From positions 3,720,001 to 3,784,000 of the forward strand of contig OY969772.1 of assembly GCA_963702935.1 (NCBI GenBank): a DNA stretch of 64,000 bases, given 5' to 3'. The stretch comes from DAOTWA01 sp963702935. Its GTDB lineage: Bacteria > Chloroflexota > Anaerolineae > Anaerolineales > Anaerolineaceae. Below the pieces are notes generated by a model, which was given only the letters and a program-made list of their open reading frames with translations, had not been told where the DNA came from and made no database searches. Positions within the stretch are counted from its first letter, which is position 1. Every line of letters starts with the position of its first letter. Of the stretch, positions 34,662 through 43,128 are shown piece by piece. The position numbers were made by a program, and so were the translations under genes.

Positions 34662-35384
34662 ATGGAATCGAACCACTTTGGTGTTGTGCAAGAAACACCG
34701 CAAGACCTGGCGCAGCGTTTGAGCTTGCCCTTCACGGATTGGTTGCTGCTGGGGCGCGCGCTTACCCACCGTTCTTACCTGAATGAGCATCCTGACGCCC
34801 TCGAAGATAACGAGCGCCTGGAATTCCTGGGAGACGCCGTCCTGGATTTCGTGGTGGGCGCCTGGCTGTATAACCACTTCCCCGAAATGCCGGAGGGTGA
34901 TCTCACGCGTATGCGCTCTGCCCTGGTGCACACGGAGCAACTGGCGGAGTTCGCGCGCCAGATCGACCTGGGCGCCGCCATGCGCCTGGGGCGCGGCGAA
35001 TTGCAGGCGGGTGGGCGGGAACGCTCGGCTTTGCTGTGTGACACCTTCGAAGCGGTCATCGGCGCGATCTATCTGCACGCCGGCATCTCGGCGGTGTTGG
35101 TGTTCATCGGGCCGCTGTTGGAGAGCGCTTCCGAGGAGATCCTGATCAACCACAAAAACGAGGATCCCAAAAGCCAGCTTCAGGAATGGGCTCAGGCGCA
35201 AGGCTATCTGGCTCCGCAATATCACACCCGCAGCGCGAGCGGACCGGATCACGCCAAGAGTTTTGAGGTGGACGTATTGATCAATGGGAAGGTTTATGGC
35301 AGCGGCGTGGGCCACAGCAAGCAGTCGGCCGCTAAGGAAGCCGCTCAATGCGCGTTGCAGAGCCTCGGCTTGTTGAATTATTAA
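34662..35384 (+). CDS. rnc: Ribonuclease III
   Basis: A 240-residue double-strand RNA endonuclease. It has the signature ERLEFLGDAVLDFVVGAWLY (Glu54 and Asp58 bind metal), the downstream DTFEAVIGAIYLHAG acids and a C-terminal dsRNA-binding domain (DPKSQLQEWAQAQGYLAPQY, then HSKQSAAKEAAQCALQSLG). ATG 34662 has GGAGG six bases upstream, so the longer frame from 34632 is not used. It lies 18 bp upstream of smc, a common rnc-smc arrangement. Confidence 0.93.
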   Translation: MESNHFGVVQETPQDLAQRLSLPFTDWLLLGRALTHRSYLNEHPDALEDNERLEFLGDAVLDFVVGAWLYNHFPEMPEGDLTRMRSALVHTEQLAEFARQIDLGAAMRLGRGELQAGGRERSALLCDTFEAVIGAIYLHAGISAVLVFIGPLLESASEEILINHKNEDPKSQLQEWAQAQGYLAPQYHTRSASGPDHAKSFEVDVLINGKVYGSGVGHSKQSAAKEAAQCALQSLGLLNY

Positions 35385-35402
35385 CCTTCCCAGCGCATCG
35401 CT

Positions 35403-38400
35403 ATGCTCCCCAGACTAAAATCCCTCGAATTGCACGGCTATAAGACCTTCGCAAGCCGGACGCTGTTTGAATTTCCCGGCGTGATCACCGCTATCGTCGG
35501 CCCTAACGGCTCCGGAAAATCCAATATTGCCGATTCCCTGCGTTGGGTGTTGGGCGAGCAATCCTATGGCCTTTTACGGGGGCGCAAGACCGAGGACATG
35601 ATTTTTTCGGGCTCCGAGCAGCGCTCCCGAGCCGGCATGGCTTCGGCCATGATCACCTTCGATAACAGCGACGGCTGGCTGCCCATCGACTTTTCGGAAG
35701 TATCCATCACCCGGCGCGCCTATCGCGACGGGCAGAATGAATATCTCCTCAACGGCCAGCGGGTGCGCCTGCGTGAAATCTCGGAGCTATTGGCGCAATC
35801 AGGGCTGGCCGAGCGCACTTACACGATCATCGGGCAGGGCCTGGTCGACGCGGCCCTGGCGCTGAAGCCGGAAGAAAGGCGTCGCCTCTTTGAAGAAGCG
35901 GCCGGAATTGGTTTATACCGCAGCCGCCGCGAGGAAGCCCTCAATCGCCTGGAAGCCACCCGCAGGAACCTGGAACGCGTGCAAGACATCCTGGCGGAGC
36001 TGGAGCCTCGCCTACAAAGCCTGGAAAGGCAGGCGCGCCGCGCGCAAGAGTACGAGCGCATTAAAGCTGACCTGCGCTTGCTTCTACGGGATTGGTATGG
36101 CTACCATTGGCATCAAATTCAAAAGGAAATTGGCCACGTCAAAGAAGTCGTGCGCGCCCAGGCGAGGCAATTAGCCGAGGCTCGCCAGCGGCAGCAAGAG
36201 GTCGAGCAGCAACTGGCCGCTCATCGGGGTCGCTTGCAGGGCTTGCGCGAAAAACTGACCGACTGGCACGCCCAATCTTCTCGGCTGCACAACCAGCGTG
36301 AAAAGCTCAGCCGCGATTTGGCCATCCTGGAAGAAAGGCTGCGCTCGGCGGGCGAACAGCGCCAGGGACTGACCAGCGACATTACCCGGCTGGAAGAGGA
36401 GATTCAAACGCACCAAAAACGCCTGGAAGAGGCGCAGGCCGAGCAAGAACGGTTGCAAGCCAATTCGCTGGAAGCGCAGGCGCAGGCCGAACTGGCGGCG
36501 CAAACCCTCCAATCTCGCCAGAAGGAGCGACACGGAGTCGAAAACCGGCTGCGCGAAGCTCGCCAGGCACTGGTGTCCTCTGAGACGCGCCTGGTGCAAA
36601 TAAAGGCGCATTTGAACGAGCTGACCAACCGGGCCGAGAATGAAAAGAATTCTTACGCTTCCGCCGTGCAGGTGGCCGCGGAGAGCGAGAAGGAGCTGGA
36701 AAAAGCCAGGGAAAAACTGGCGGCTTCCCAGGCAGAACAGGGGCGCTTCGAGCAGGAGGAAAAAGAAGCCCTGGAAGCTTTACGCCTGCTCCGCGAGAAG
36801 GCCGAGGTTTTGAGCCAGGAGCGCAAGCGCCTGTTCGATCAGCGTACCCGGCAGGAAGGTGAAAGAGCCAGGTTGAACGTCCAATTGGACGTGCTGGAAC
36901 AGGCTGAGAATTCCATGAGCGGCTATGCGGAGGGCGCCAGGTTTCTCTTCCAGGCCGTGCGCCAGGGGCAGTTGAAAGGCGGCTATCAGACCTTGAGCAG
37001 CCAGCTCCAGGTGCCGGCCGAATACGAGCAGGCCATCGCCGCCGCGCTGGGCGATTTTCTGGACGCTATCGTTCTGGATTCGCAGGCCGACCCGGAAAAT
37101 GCCATGGTTTTGCTGCAAAAGGGCGAGAAGGGCAGGGCCGTCCTCCTGCCGGCAGCGTGGATGCGGCCCGGCGAGCGGGCCCCGGCGCGGGCGGATGAAG
37201 GCGTCCTGGGCCTGGCGGCAGACCTGATCGGTTGTCCTGAGGAGCTTCAAGCGCTGGTCGATCTTTTATTGGGGAACGTTCTGGTGGTCAAGGATCGCCA
37301 GGCCGCGCGCAAACAACAGGCGGGCTTGCCGGCGAACTCATCCGCCGTCACCCTGGCCGGGGAGGTGTTCTTTGCCAGTGGGAGCGTGCTGGCCGGCAAG
37401 GGCCGCCAGCCGGGAACGTTGAGCCGCCCACGCCAGAAGAAAGAGCTTGGGGAAGCCGTCGCGGGCGTGCAGGACGAGATCGAACGATTGACCCGCCTCC
37501 TCGAAGAGCAGGATAAGAAGATCGAAGAGGTAAACGGCGAGGTTGGCTCTTCGGATCGAGCCGCCAAAGAGGCCGGGAAACGCGCCTCTGCCGGGCGGGA
37601 AGCAACCCGGCAGGCGACGTTGACCCACGAAAAAGCGCGCCGCCAGGTAGATTGGCAGGTCGAGCAGCACGCCAACCTGAAGGCTCAGATGGATCGCACC
37701 GCCGGTGAAATCGCCCGGGTGACCGCCGACATCAGCGGCGTCGAAGCGCAGATCGGTACGCGCCGGGAGCAGGTGCATAAGCTGCAAGCCGAGCTGGCGG
37801 TTTTATCCCTGGACGAATTCCAGGCCCAGGTGACGCACTGGAACACCAGCGCGGCTTTTGCCGCGCGGGTGGCCGAGGAAGCGGCGTCGCGCCTGGAGGA
37901 ACGCCGCCAGACCCTCTCTCGCGCTCAGCAGCAATTGAGCACGATCAAACGGCGCCTGGAGGACATTCTCGAGGCCGGGAACGGCCTGGAGCAGGACAGG
38001 AGCTCTTTATCCCAGCAGGAAAAAGAGGTCATCGAAAAGATCGAAGCTTTGAGAGCGTCCATCTCTCCCGCCGAAGAGGAGATGAGCTCCGTGCAGCGTG
38101 AATTCGAAGAGCTGCAAGCTGTGGAGGGAGCTTCTCAGCAGGCCCTGACCGTCGCAGAGCGCCATTCGACGCAGGCCCAGTTGGAGCTGACCCGCCAGAG
38201 GGACGCGCTGGACGCTTTGCGTCGCCGTATCGAAGAAGATTTTGGCCTGGTCGCTTTTGAGTACGAGGCTGAGGTCGATGGGCAGACTCCCTTGCCCCTG
38301 GAAGGGATGGTCGAGCAGTTGCCGGCCCTGGATGAGCTGCCTGCGGAGATCGAGGATAGTATCAACCGGCAGCGCGCCCAGCTCAGACGCATGGGAGCTA

Positions 38401-39008
38401 TCAACCCCGAAGCCCAAAAGGAATACGGAAGCGTCCTGGAGCGCTACGAGTTTATGACCGCCCAGGTCTCGGATCTGAAGGGCGCAGACGTGGATTTGAG
38501 GCAGGTGATCGCCGAGCTGGACGAGCTGATGAAGCGCGAGTTTCAAAAGACCTTTGAAGCCGTAGCGGCCGAATTCAAGGTCATGTTCCACCGCCTGTTC
38601 GGGGGCGGCAGCGCCCACCTGGTGCTGACCGACGCCGATACGCCTACGGAAGCCGGCATCGATATCGAGGCCCGCCTGCCGGGGCGCCGCGAGCAGGGGC
38701 TGTCCCTCCTCTCCGGCGGAGAGCGAAGCCTTACCGCCGTGGCGCTGGTCTTTTCCTTGTTGAAGGTATCCCCGACTTCCTTCTGCGTCCTGGACGAAGT
38801 GGATGCGATGTTGGACGAATCCAACGTGGGCCGCTTCCGGGACCTTTTGATCGAATTGAGCGGCAACACCCAGTTTATCGTGATTACCCACAACCGCAAC
38901 ACGGTGCAAGCGGCCGACGTGATCTACGGCATCACCATGGGGCGCGACTCGGCCAGCCAGACGATCAGCCTCAAGCTGGACGAAGTGGGCGAAGAAATGG
39001 TGAGATAA
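35403..39008 (+). CDS. smc: Chromosome partition protein Smc
   Basis: A full-length, unbroken 1201-residue Smc. The N-terminal head has Walker A GPNGSGKSN (residues 33-41). Two long coiled coils flank a hinge (about residues 510-670, with EYEQAIAAALGDFLDAIVLD). The C-terminal head has the signature LLSGGERSLTAVALVFSLLK and Walker B FCVLDEVDAMLDESN. It is the core of condensin with ScpA and ScpB, also encoded in this window. A strong hairpin terminator follows. Confidence 0.97.
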   Translation: MLPRLKSLELHGYKTFASRTLFEFPGVITAIVGPNGSGKSNIADSLRWVLGEQSYGLLRGRKTEDMIFSGSEQRSRAGMASAMITFDNSDGWLPIDFSEVSITRRAYRDGQNEYLLNGQRVRLREISELLAQSGLAERTYTIIGQGLVDAALALKPEERRRLFEEAAGIGLYRSRREEALNRLEATRRNLERVQDILAELEPRLQSLERQARRAQEYERIKADLRLLLRDWYGYHWHQIQKEIGHVKEVVRAQARQLAEARQRQQEVEQQLAAHRGRLQGLREKLTDWHAQSSRLHNQREKLSRDLAILEERLRSAGEQRQGLTSDITRLEEEIQTHQKRLEEAQAEQERLQANSLEAQAQAELAAQTLQSRQKERHGVENRLREARQALVSSETRLVQIKAHLNELTNRAENEKNSYASAVQVAAESEKELEKAREKLAASQAEQGRFEQEEKEALEALRLLREKAEVLSQERKRLFDQRTRQEGERARLNVQLDVLEQAENSMSGYAEGARFLFQAVRQGQLKGGYQTLSSQLQVPAEYEQAIAAALGDFLDAIVLDSQADPENAMVLLQKGEKGRAVLLPAAWMRPGERAPARADEGVLGLAADLIGCPEELQALVDLLLGNVLVVKDRQAARKQQAGLPANSSAVTLAGEVFFASGSVLAGKGRQPGTLSRPRQKKELGEAVAGVQDEIERLTRLLEEQDKKIEEVNGEVGSSDRAAKEAGKRASAGREATRQATLTHEKARRQVDWQVEQHANLKAQMDRTAGEIARVTADISGVEAQIGTRREQVHKLQAELAVLSLDEFQAQVTHWNTSAAFAARVAEEAASRLEERRQTLSRAQQQLSTIKRRLEDILEAGNGLEQDRSSLSQQEKEVIEKIEALRASISPAEEEMSSVQREFEELQAVEGASQQALTVAERHSTQAQLELTRQRDALDALRRRIEEDFGLVAFEYEAEVDGQTPLPLEGMVEQLPALDELPAEIEDSINRQRAQLRRMGAINPEAQKEYGSVLERYEFMTAQVSDLKGADVDLRQVIAELDELMKREFQKTFEAVAAEFKVMFHRLFGGGSAHLVLTDADTPTEAGIDIEARLPGRREQGLSLLSGGERSLTAVALVFSLLKVSPTSFCVLDEVDAMLDESNVGRFRDLLIELSGNTQFIVITHNRNTVQAADVIYGITMGRDSASQTISLKLDEVGEEMVR

Positions 39009-39045
39009 AAAAAGCGCGCCCGCGAAGCGTGGCGCGCTTTTTTAT
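39009..39045 (+). terminator. Intrinsic terminator after smc
   Basis: AAAAGCGCGC (39011-39020) pairs with GCGCGCTTTT (39033-39042), followed by more T. The stem is GC-rich with an A-rich 5' side, so it can also act on the convergent PpiC-like gene. Confidence 0.88.
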
Positions 39046-39063
39046 CGGTACCCGGATGAGCGC

Positions 39064-40347
39064 TTATTGGCTCTGGCTCAAGCGTTCGCTTGGATCCAGG
39101 GTAGGCTCGACAGGCACGTTGGCCTGCCAGGTGGAGTTGTATTTCTGGATGTCGAGGCTGGCTTCGGTGGTGGTCAGCCACTCCTGGAACTTCTGGTCCA
39201 GTAACTGGCTGTATTGTGACGCGTCCAGCGGGCGCATTTCGTGGCCCAGCACCTGGATGACGTGCCAGCCAAAGCTGGTCTGAACCGGCTGGCTGGTCTC
39301 GCCCACTTTCAAAGCAAAAGCGGCATTTTCGAACTCAGTGACCATGACGCCCCTGGCAAACCAGCCCAGGTCGCCGCCCGCATCTTTGCTGCTGGTGTCG
39401 GTCGAGTATTGTTGGACCAGATCGTCCCAGCTCTTGCCGGACTGCAAATCCTGGAGCACTTGATTGGCGGTGGCTTCGTCGGCGACCAGAATGTGGCGCG
39501 CCCAGACTTCTTCCTCCTCGGCGGGCGTTCCCTCGGTGACCTTCGCCCTCACCTTATCGCGATAAAGGTTGGCTTCGACCAGATCGCGCAGGTCTGCTTC
39601 GGCAACGCCCAAATCTTTGACGCTGTCCAGGAAGCTCTTGACCTCGCCCTGGTAGCCTTCGAGCGTATAGGGCGTCCCGGTGGGTTGTGGGGCGAGGGTG
39701 GGCGTCGGCCCTGAGTTAGTCGGTGTGGCGGTATCCAGATTGCCGCCTGGGGTGGCCGTCAGGGTGGGCGTCACCAGGGCAAGCTGAGTGGCGGATAGAG
39801 TCGACGTGGCTCCCATGGTTGGAGTTGTGGAAGGGATAGGAGTCCCGTCCGGATAATACCCGAAAGCTGCTTGCATAGCCTGGTCCACGTCAGCCGTCGA
39901 CACAGAGATCCCCATTTGGGCCGCTTCTTGTTTCGTGACTACCTCATCGATCAATTGCCCCAGGACGGTCTGCCCCAGCGTGGTGGCATCGTCCAACTGG
40001 GACTGGATCTGCTGCAAAGTGCCCTGGAAATAGGAAGCGGAGCTCGGATCTGAGCCGAAATACTGCATCAGTTGGGCAGTGCTCCTGTAGCGCTGGATCA
40101 ATTGAGAACGAGTGTATTTCACCCGGGTTTCGAATTTCTGGGTGGTGATGGTGTCATTGCCTACTTTGGCGACCGGGCGGTTAGGCTTCAGGACGGCTTG
40201 ATCCAGCACGCTGTAGCCAATGATCCCTGCGATCAACAGGATGGCGAAGATGCCGCCGATCAATAGATTACGTTTCTGAACCTTCTCGCGCTCGATGCGA
40301 GCCTGGTGTTTCCTGGATAGACTATCGGGAATCGGCTTCTTTGCCAT
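39064..40347 (-). CDS. Membrane-anchored PpiC/SurA-type peptidyl-prolyl isomerase
   Basis: A 427-residue extracytoplasmic foldase. One membrane helix lies at about residues 29-49 after a basic N-terminus. A SurA-like N-terminal domain (about 55-150) is followed by a Thr/Pro linker (about 165-225). The parvulin domain is at about 280-375, with ARHILVADEATANQVLQDLQ, DAGGDLGWFARGVMV and QTSFGWHVIQVLGHE. It helps fold exported proteins. It is convergent with smc and separated from rpsR by a terminator. Confidence 0.88.
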   Translation of the reverse strand: MAKKPIPDSLSRKHQARIEREKVQKRNLLIGGIFAILLIAGIIGYSVLDQAVLKPNRPVAKVGNDTITTQKFETRVKYTRSQLIQRYRSTAQLMQYFGSDPSSASYFQGTLQQIQSQLDDATTLGQTVLGQLIDEVVTKQEAAQMGISVSTADVDQAMQAAFGYYPDGTPIPSTTPTMGATSTLSATQLALVTPTLTATPGGNLDTATPTNSGPTPTLAPQPTGTPYTLEGYQGEVKSFLDSVKDLGVAEADLRDLVEANLYRDKVRAKVTEGTPAEEEEVWARHILVADEATANQVLQDLQSGKSWDDLVQQYSTDTSSKDAGGDLGWFARGVMVTEFENAAFALKVGETSQPVQTSFGWHVIQVLGHEMRPLDASQYSQLLDQKFQEWLTTTEASLDIQKYNSTWQANVPVEPTLDPSERLSQSQ

Positions 40348-40369
40348 GTGTCGACCTCAAATTGCGAAA

Positions 40370-40406
40370 ATAAGGGGCATAAGGTAGTTTTTCCTTATGC
40401 CCCGTG
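40370..40406 (-). terminator. Terminator of the rpsF-ssb-rpsR operon
   Basis: GGGGCATAAGG (40374-40384) and CCTTATGCCCC (40393-40403) form a perfect 11-bp stem. On the minus strand the sequence TTATTTT follows. It ends the ribosomal operon between rpsR and the PpiC-like gene. Confidence 0.88.
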
Positions 40407-40424
40407 GAGATTCAAAGCGGTGGT

Positions 40425-40700
40425 TTAGCGGGATTCGCCCCAGGGTTCGCCGGTGAAAGGCAGGAGGGCGATGTGCCGGGCTCGCTTGATCGCTCGCGCC
40501 AGCTCGCGCTGGTGGCGCGCGCAGGTGCCCGTCTGGCGGCGGGGCTTGATCTTCCCGTCTTCCGAGACGAAACGGCGCAGCATATCGGCCTGTTTGTAGT
40601 CGATGACTGCGTTCTTATCTGCGCAGAACTGGCAAATCTTCGGGCGTGAAACGTACCTTCGCCCGCCACTAGGTTGTTCGTTTTCTACGGTAACTTCCAT
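40425..40700 (-). CDS. rpsR: 30S ribosomal protein bS18
   Basis: A 91-residue protein with the S18 signature PKICQFCADKNAVIDYKQAD, RRFVSEDGKIKPRRQTGTCA and RHQRELARAIKRARHIALLP. The CQFC pair plus a further Cys suggests the zinc-binding form. It ends the rpsF-ssb-rpsR operon. Confidence 0.95.
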   Translation of the reverse strand: MEVTVENEQPSGGRRYVSRPKICQFCADKNAVIDYKQADMLRRFVSEDGKIKPRRQTGTCARHQRELARAIKRARHIALLPFTGEPWGESR

Positions 40701-40754
40701 TATATTCTTGCTCCAATCCGTCTCATTCTATAGAGAACGCGGAGAAACTTTCAG

Positions 40755-41165
40755 CTAGAATGGGAATTCGTCTTCCTCTTCGCTGGTAGGATTGCTCAGG
40801 TCTCCAGCCTGATTGTTGGGGTTTGCATCGCGCCGGTCGCCGAGCATCATCATCTCACTGGCAACGATTTCGACACTGGTATGTTTGGCGCCTTCGGCGT
40901 CTTCCCAACGCCTGGTTTGAAGACGCCCCTCAACGTAAACCTGTTGTCCCTTGGTCAGATACTGTTTGCAGATTTCAGCCAGATTTCCCCAGGTGACTAC
41001 GTTGAACCATTCAGTCTCAGTATGACGCTCGCCCTCCGAAGTGTTCCAGGCGCGGCTCGTGGCAATCGTGAAAGTGGTGACCGGCCGGCCAGAAGGAGTG
41101 TAGCGCATTTCAGGGTCGCGTCCCAGGTGTCCAATGATCATTACTTTGTTCAGACCTCGGCTCAT
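40755..41165 (-). CDS. ssb: Single-stranded DNA-binding protein
   Basis: A 136-residue SSB. The OB fold spans residues 1-105 (NKVMIIGHLGRDPEMRYTPS, WNTSEGERHTETEWFNVVTW), followed by a short acidic linker. The C-terminal tip EEEDEFPF recruits partner proteins. It sits between rpsF and rpsR, the classical operon order. Confidence 0.95.
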   Translation of the reverse strand: MSRGLNKVMIIGHLGRDPEMRYTPSGRPVTTFTIATSRAWNTSEGERHTETEWFNVVTWGNLAEICKQYLTKGQQVYVEGRLQTRRWEDAEGAKHTSVEIVASEMMMLGDRRDANPNNQAGDLSNPTSEEEDEFPF

Positions 41166-41213
41166 TTAGATCTCCTTACATCGCCATTGCAAAACCCGAA
41201 TCAGCAATGATTT

Positions 41214-41498
41214 TCAGTCGTTCAACTTGATTAGATAGCGCATGATGGGCTCTGTGAACCGCAGGTTGCGCTCCAGCTCGGCGCTGAAAGACGGCTCGAA
41301 CTGTGCTTGGAAGAGCACGTATTGACCTTCACGTTGTTTACGGATGGCATAGGCAAGGTGCCGTTTGCCCCACAAATCAACCTTGGAGACCACGCCGCCA
41401 GCATCTGTAATCCATCCTTTCACCTTTTCGGTGACGCCGTTAAGGGCATTTTCGTCCAGATCAGGATGGATAATGATAACCAACTCATAATCGCGCAT
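41214..41498 (-). CDS. rpsF: 30S ribosomal protein bS6
   Basis: A 94-residue protein with the S6 signature YELVIIIHPDLDENALNGVT, GKRHLAYAIRKQREGQYVLF and the LRFTEPIMRYLIKL end. It binds 16S rRNA together with S18. AAAGGAGG lies seven bases upstream, within a structured leader. Confidence 0.95.
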   Translation of the reverse strand: MRDYELVIIIHPDLDENALNGVTEKVKGWITDAGGVVSKVDLWGKRHLAYAIRKQREGQYVLFQAQFEPSFSAELERNLRFTEPIMRYLIKLND

Positions 41499-41508
41499 AG
41501 GGATCCTC

Positions 41509-41562
41509 CTTTCCTTGGGAATAGCCCCTGGTCTGCACCGTTGGCGCGCCAGGAGCGGAAAG
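41509..41562 (-). promoter_or_regulatory. Structured rpsF leader, candidate S6:S18 binding site
   Basis: On the minus strand CUUUCC (41557-41562) can pair with GGAAAG (41509-41514). Inside, GCUCCUGG pairs with CCAGGGGC, topped by GCGCC-AAC-GGUGC. The 3' strand overlaps the Shine-Dalgarno of rpsF, so protein binding would block translation. An S6:S18-binding leader hairpin with a CCG element is known in many bacteria. Here the CCG is present but the match is not exact. Confidence 0.4.
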
Positions 41563-41744
41563 CAAGCCCAAAATTAGGCTTCTCAATGTTGTCCGAAGTT
41601 TAACATAAACTGCACCATTTGCATAGGTAAAATTTCTTGTGGTAAACTTTTCGGGATCGACGCTTTTGGGGCTATAGAGGAAGTAGGCTCCAGCGTAGGA
41701 CGACTTGAACGGCAGATCTAAATCAGCGCAGGGTTAAGGGTTTT

Positions 41745-43128
41745 ATGGATTATTCGTCGGCAATCGATTATGTGTGGAGCTTGACCAATTTCGAAAAACG
41801 CCCTCCCGCCTCCATCGAGCTTTACAATCTGGAGCGTATGTCCGCTCTGATGGACCAATTGGGCAATCCCCAGGATCATTTCCCGGTGGTTCACGTCGCC
41901 GGTAGCAAAGGAAAAGGCTCGACCGGGGCGACGATCGAGTCGGTGTTGACCGCGGCCGGTTTACGCACCGGTTTCTATACTTCCCCGCACCTTTATTCGG
42001 CCCGCGAGCGAATCAAGGTTGGCGGCAAGCAGAATTCCCCCGCAAGACTTTGCCGATCTGGTGGAAGAATTGAAGCCCATCCTCGACGGGTCGGGAGAAT
42101 TCACCTCGTTCGAGGCGCTGACTGCCATGGCTTTCTTCTATTTCGCCAGGCAGAAGGTAGACCTGGCCGTCATCGAAGTGGGCCTCGGTGGCCGGGTGGA
42201 TGCGACCAACGCGATCCATTCCCCCTGGGTTTCTATCATCACGCCGATCAGCTTCGAGCACACCCAGGTGCTGGGGAACACCCTGGCGCAGATCGCGCGT
42301 GAAAAAGCCGGGATCATCAAACCGGGCGCGACGACGGTATGCGCCCCGCAGGAAAAGGAAGCCCGCGAGGTGATCGAAGCCGTCGCTCGACGGCAGGGCT
42401 CGCCCCTCAGGCCGGTCGAGGATATCTGGCAGTGGGAGCGTAAGGAGCTGGCGCTGAGCGGGCAGACTATCGACCTCTTCCCGCGCCGGGAAGAATTCGA
42501 GAGGGGCGGATACGTTCCCTTGAAAGACCTGTTTCTACCCCTGCTCGGCCTTCACCAGATTTCGAACTCGGCGACGGCCATCACGGCCTTGATTGCGCTG
42601 AAGGAAAAAGGCGTGAGCTGGGATGAAAAAGCCCTGCGCGCGGGCCTGGCGGCCGTGGAGTGGCCCGCCCGGGCCGAGATCCTCAGCCGGCGTCCCTTTG
42701 TTCTGGTGGACGGAGCGCACAACGGCGCTTCCGCGGTTGCGTTGAGGGCGCTGCTGGACGATCTGCGCCAATCAGCGTTGATCCAGGCCGGCTCCTTCTG
42801 GCTGGTGCTTGGCATCATGAGCGACAAAAACCTGGAAGCCATCCTGCGGCCTTTCGCCGGCTTGATCAGTGGCTTGGTCCTCACGCAGGCGGATAACCCG
42901 CGTTCCGTGCCGGCGGAGAAACTCAAAGAGCGCGTGGTTGGAGCGCAGATCTTTGGGGAAGCGACGGCCGTGGTCTCAGCGCCGAACGTGGGTGAAGCGG
43001 CGGCGACCGCGCTGCAGAATGCGGGCGATGCGGGAGCCATCCTCGCCACAGGATCCTTGTTCATCGCCGCCGAAGCCCGCAGCGCATTTCAGGCGCTACT
43101 CGCCTCAAGGTCTGCAAAGGCGGGGTAG
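41745..43128 (+). CDS. folC: Folylpolyglutamate/dihydrofolate synthase FolC (frameshifted)
   Basis: A Mur ligase-fold enzyme of about 460 residues that adds glutamate to folates. The N-terminal part has the P-loop VVHVAGSKGKGSTGA and YTSPHLYSARERI. The C-terminal part has VIEVGLGGRVDATNAI, PISFEHTQVLGNTLAQIARE, KAGIIK and VDGAHNGASA. The frame breaks at about 42033. Dropping one A restores GGKQIPPQDFADLVEEL. It converges on a second FolC-like gene with a 40-bp overlap at the 3' ends. Confidence 0.88.

Noticed and set aside
34461..35348. A 295-residue minus-strand frame over rnc
   Set aside because: It is antisense to a complete RNase III gene and shows no recognisable motif.
39009..39045. 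The GCGCGC repeat after smc as an operator
   Set aside because: A T run directly follows the stem and it sits at a gene end, so it is an ordinary terminator.
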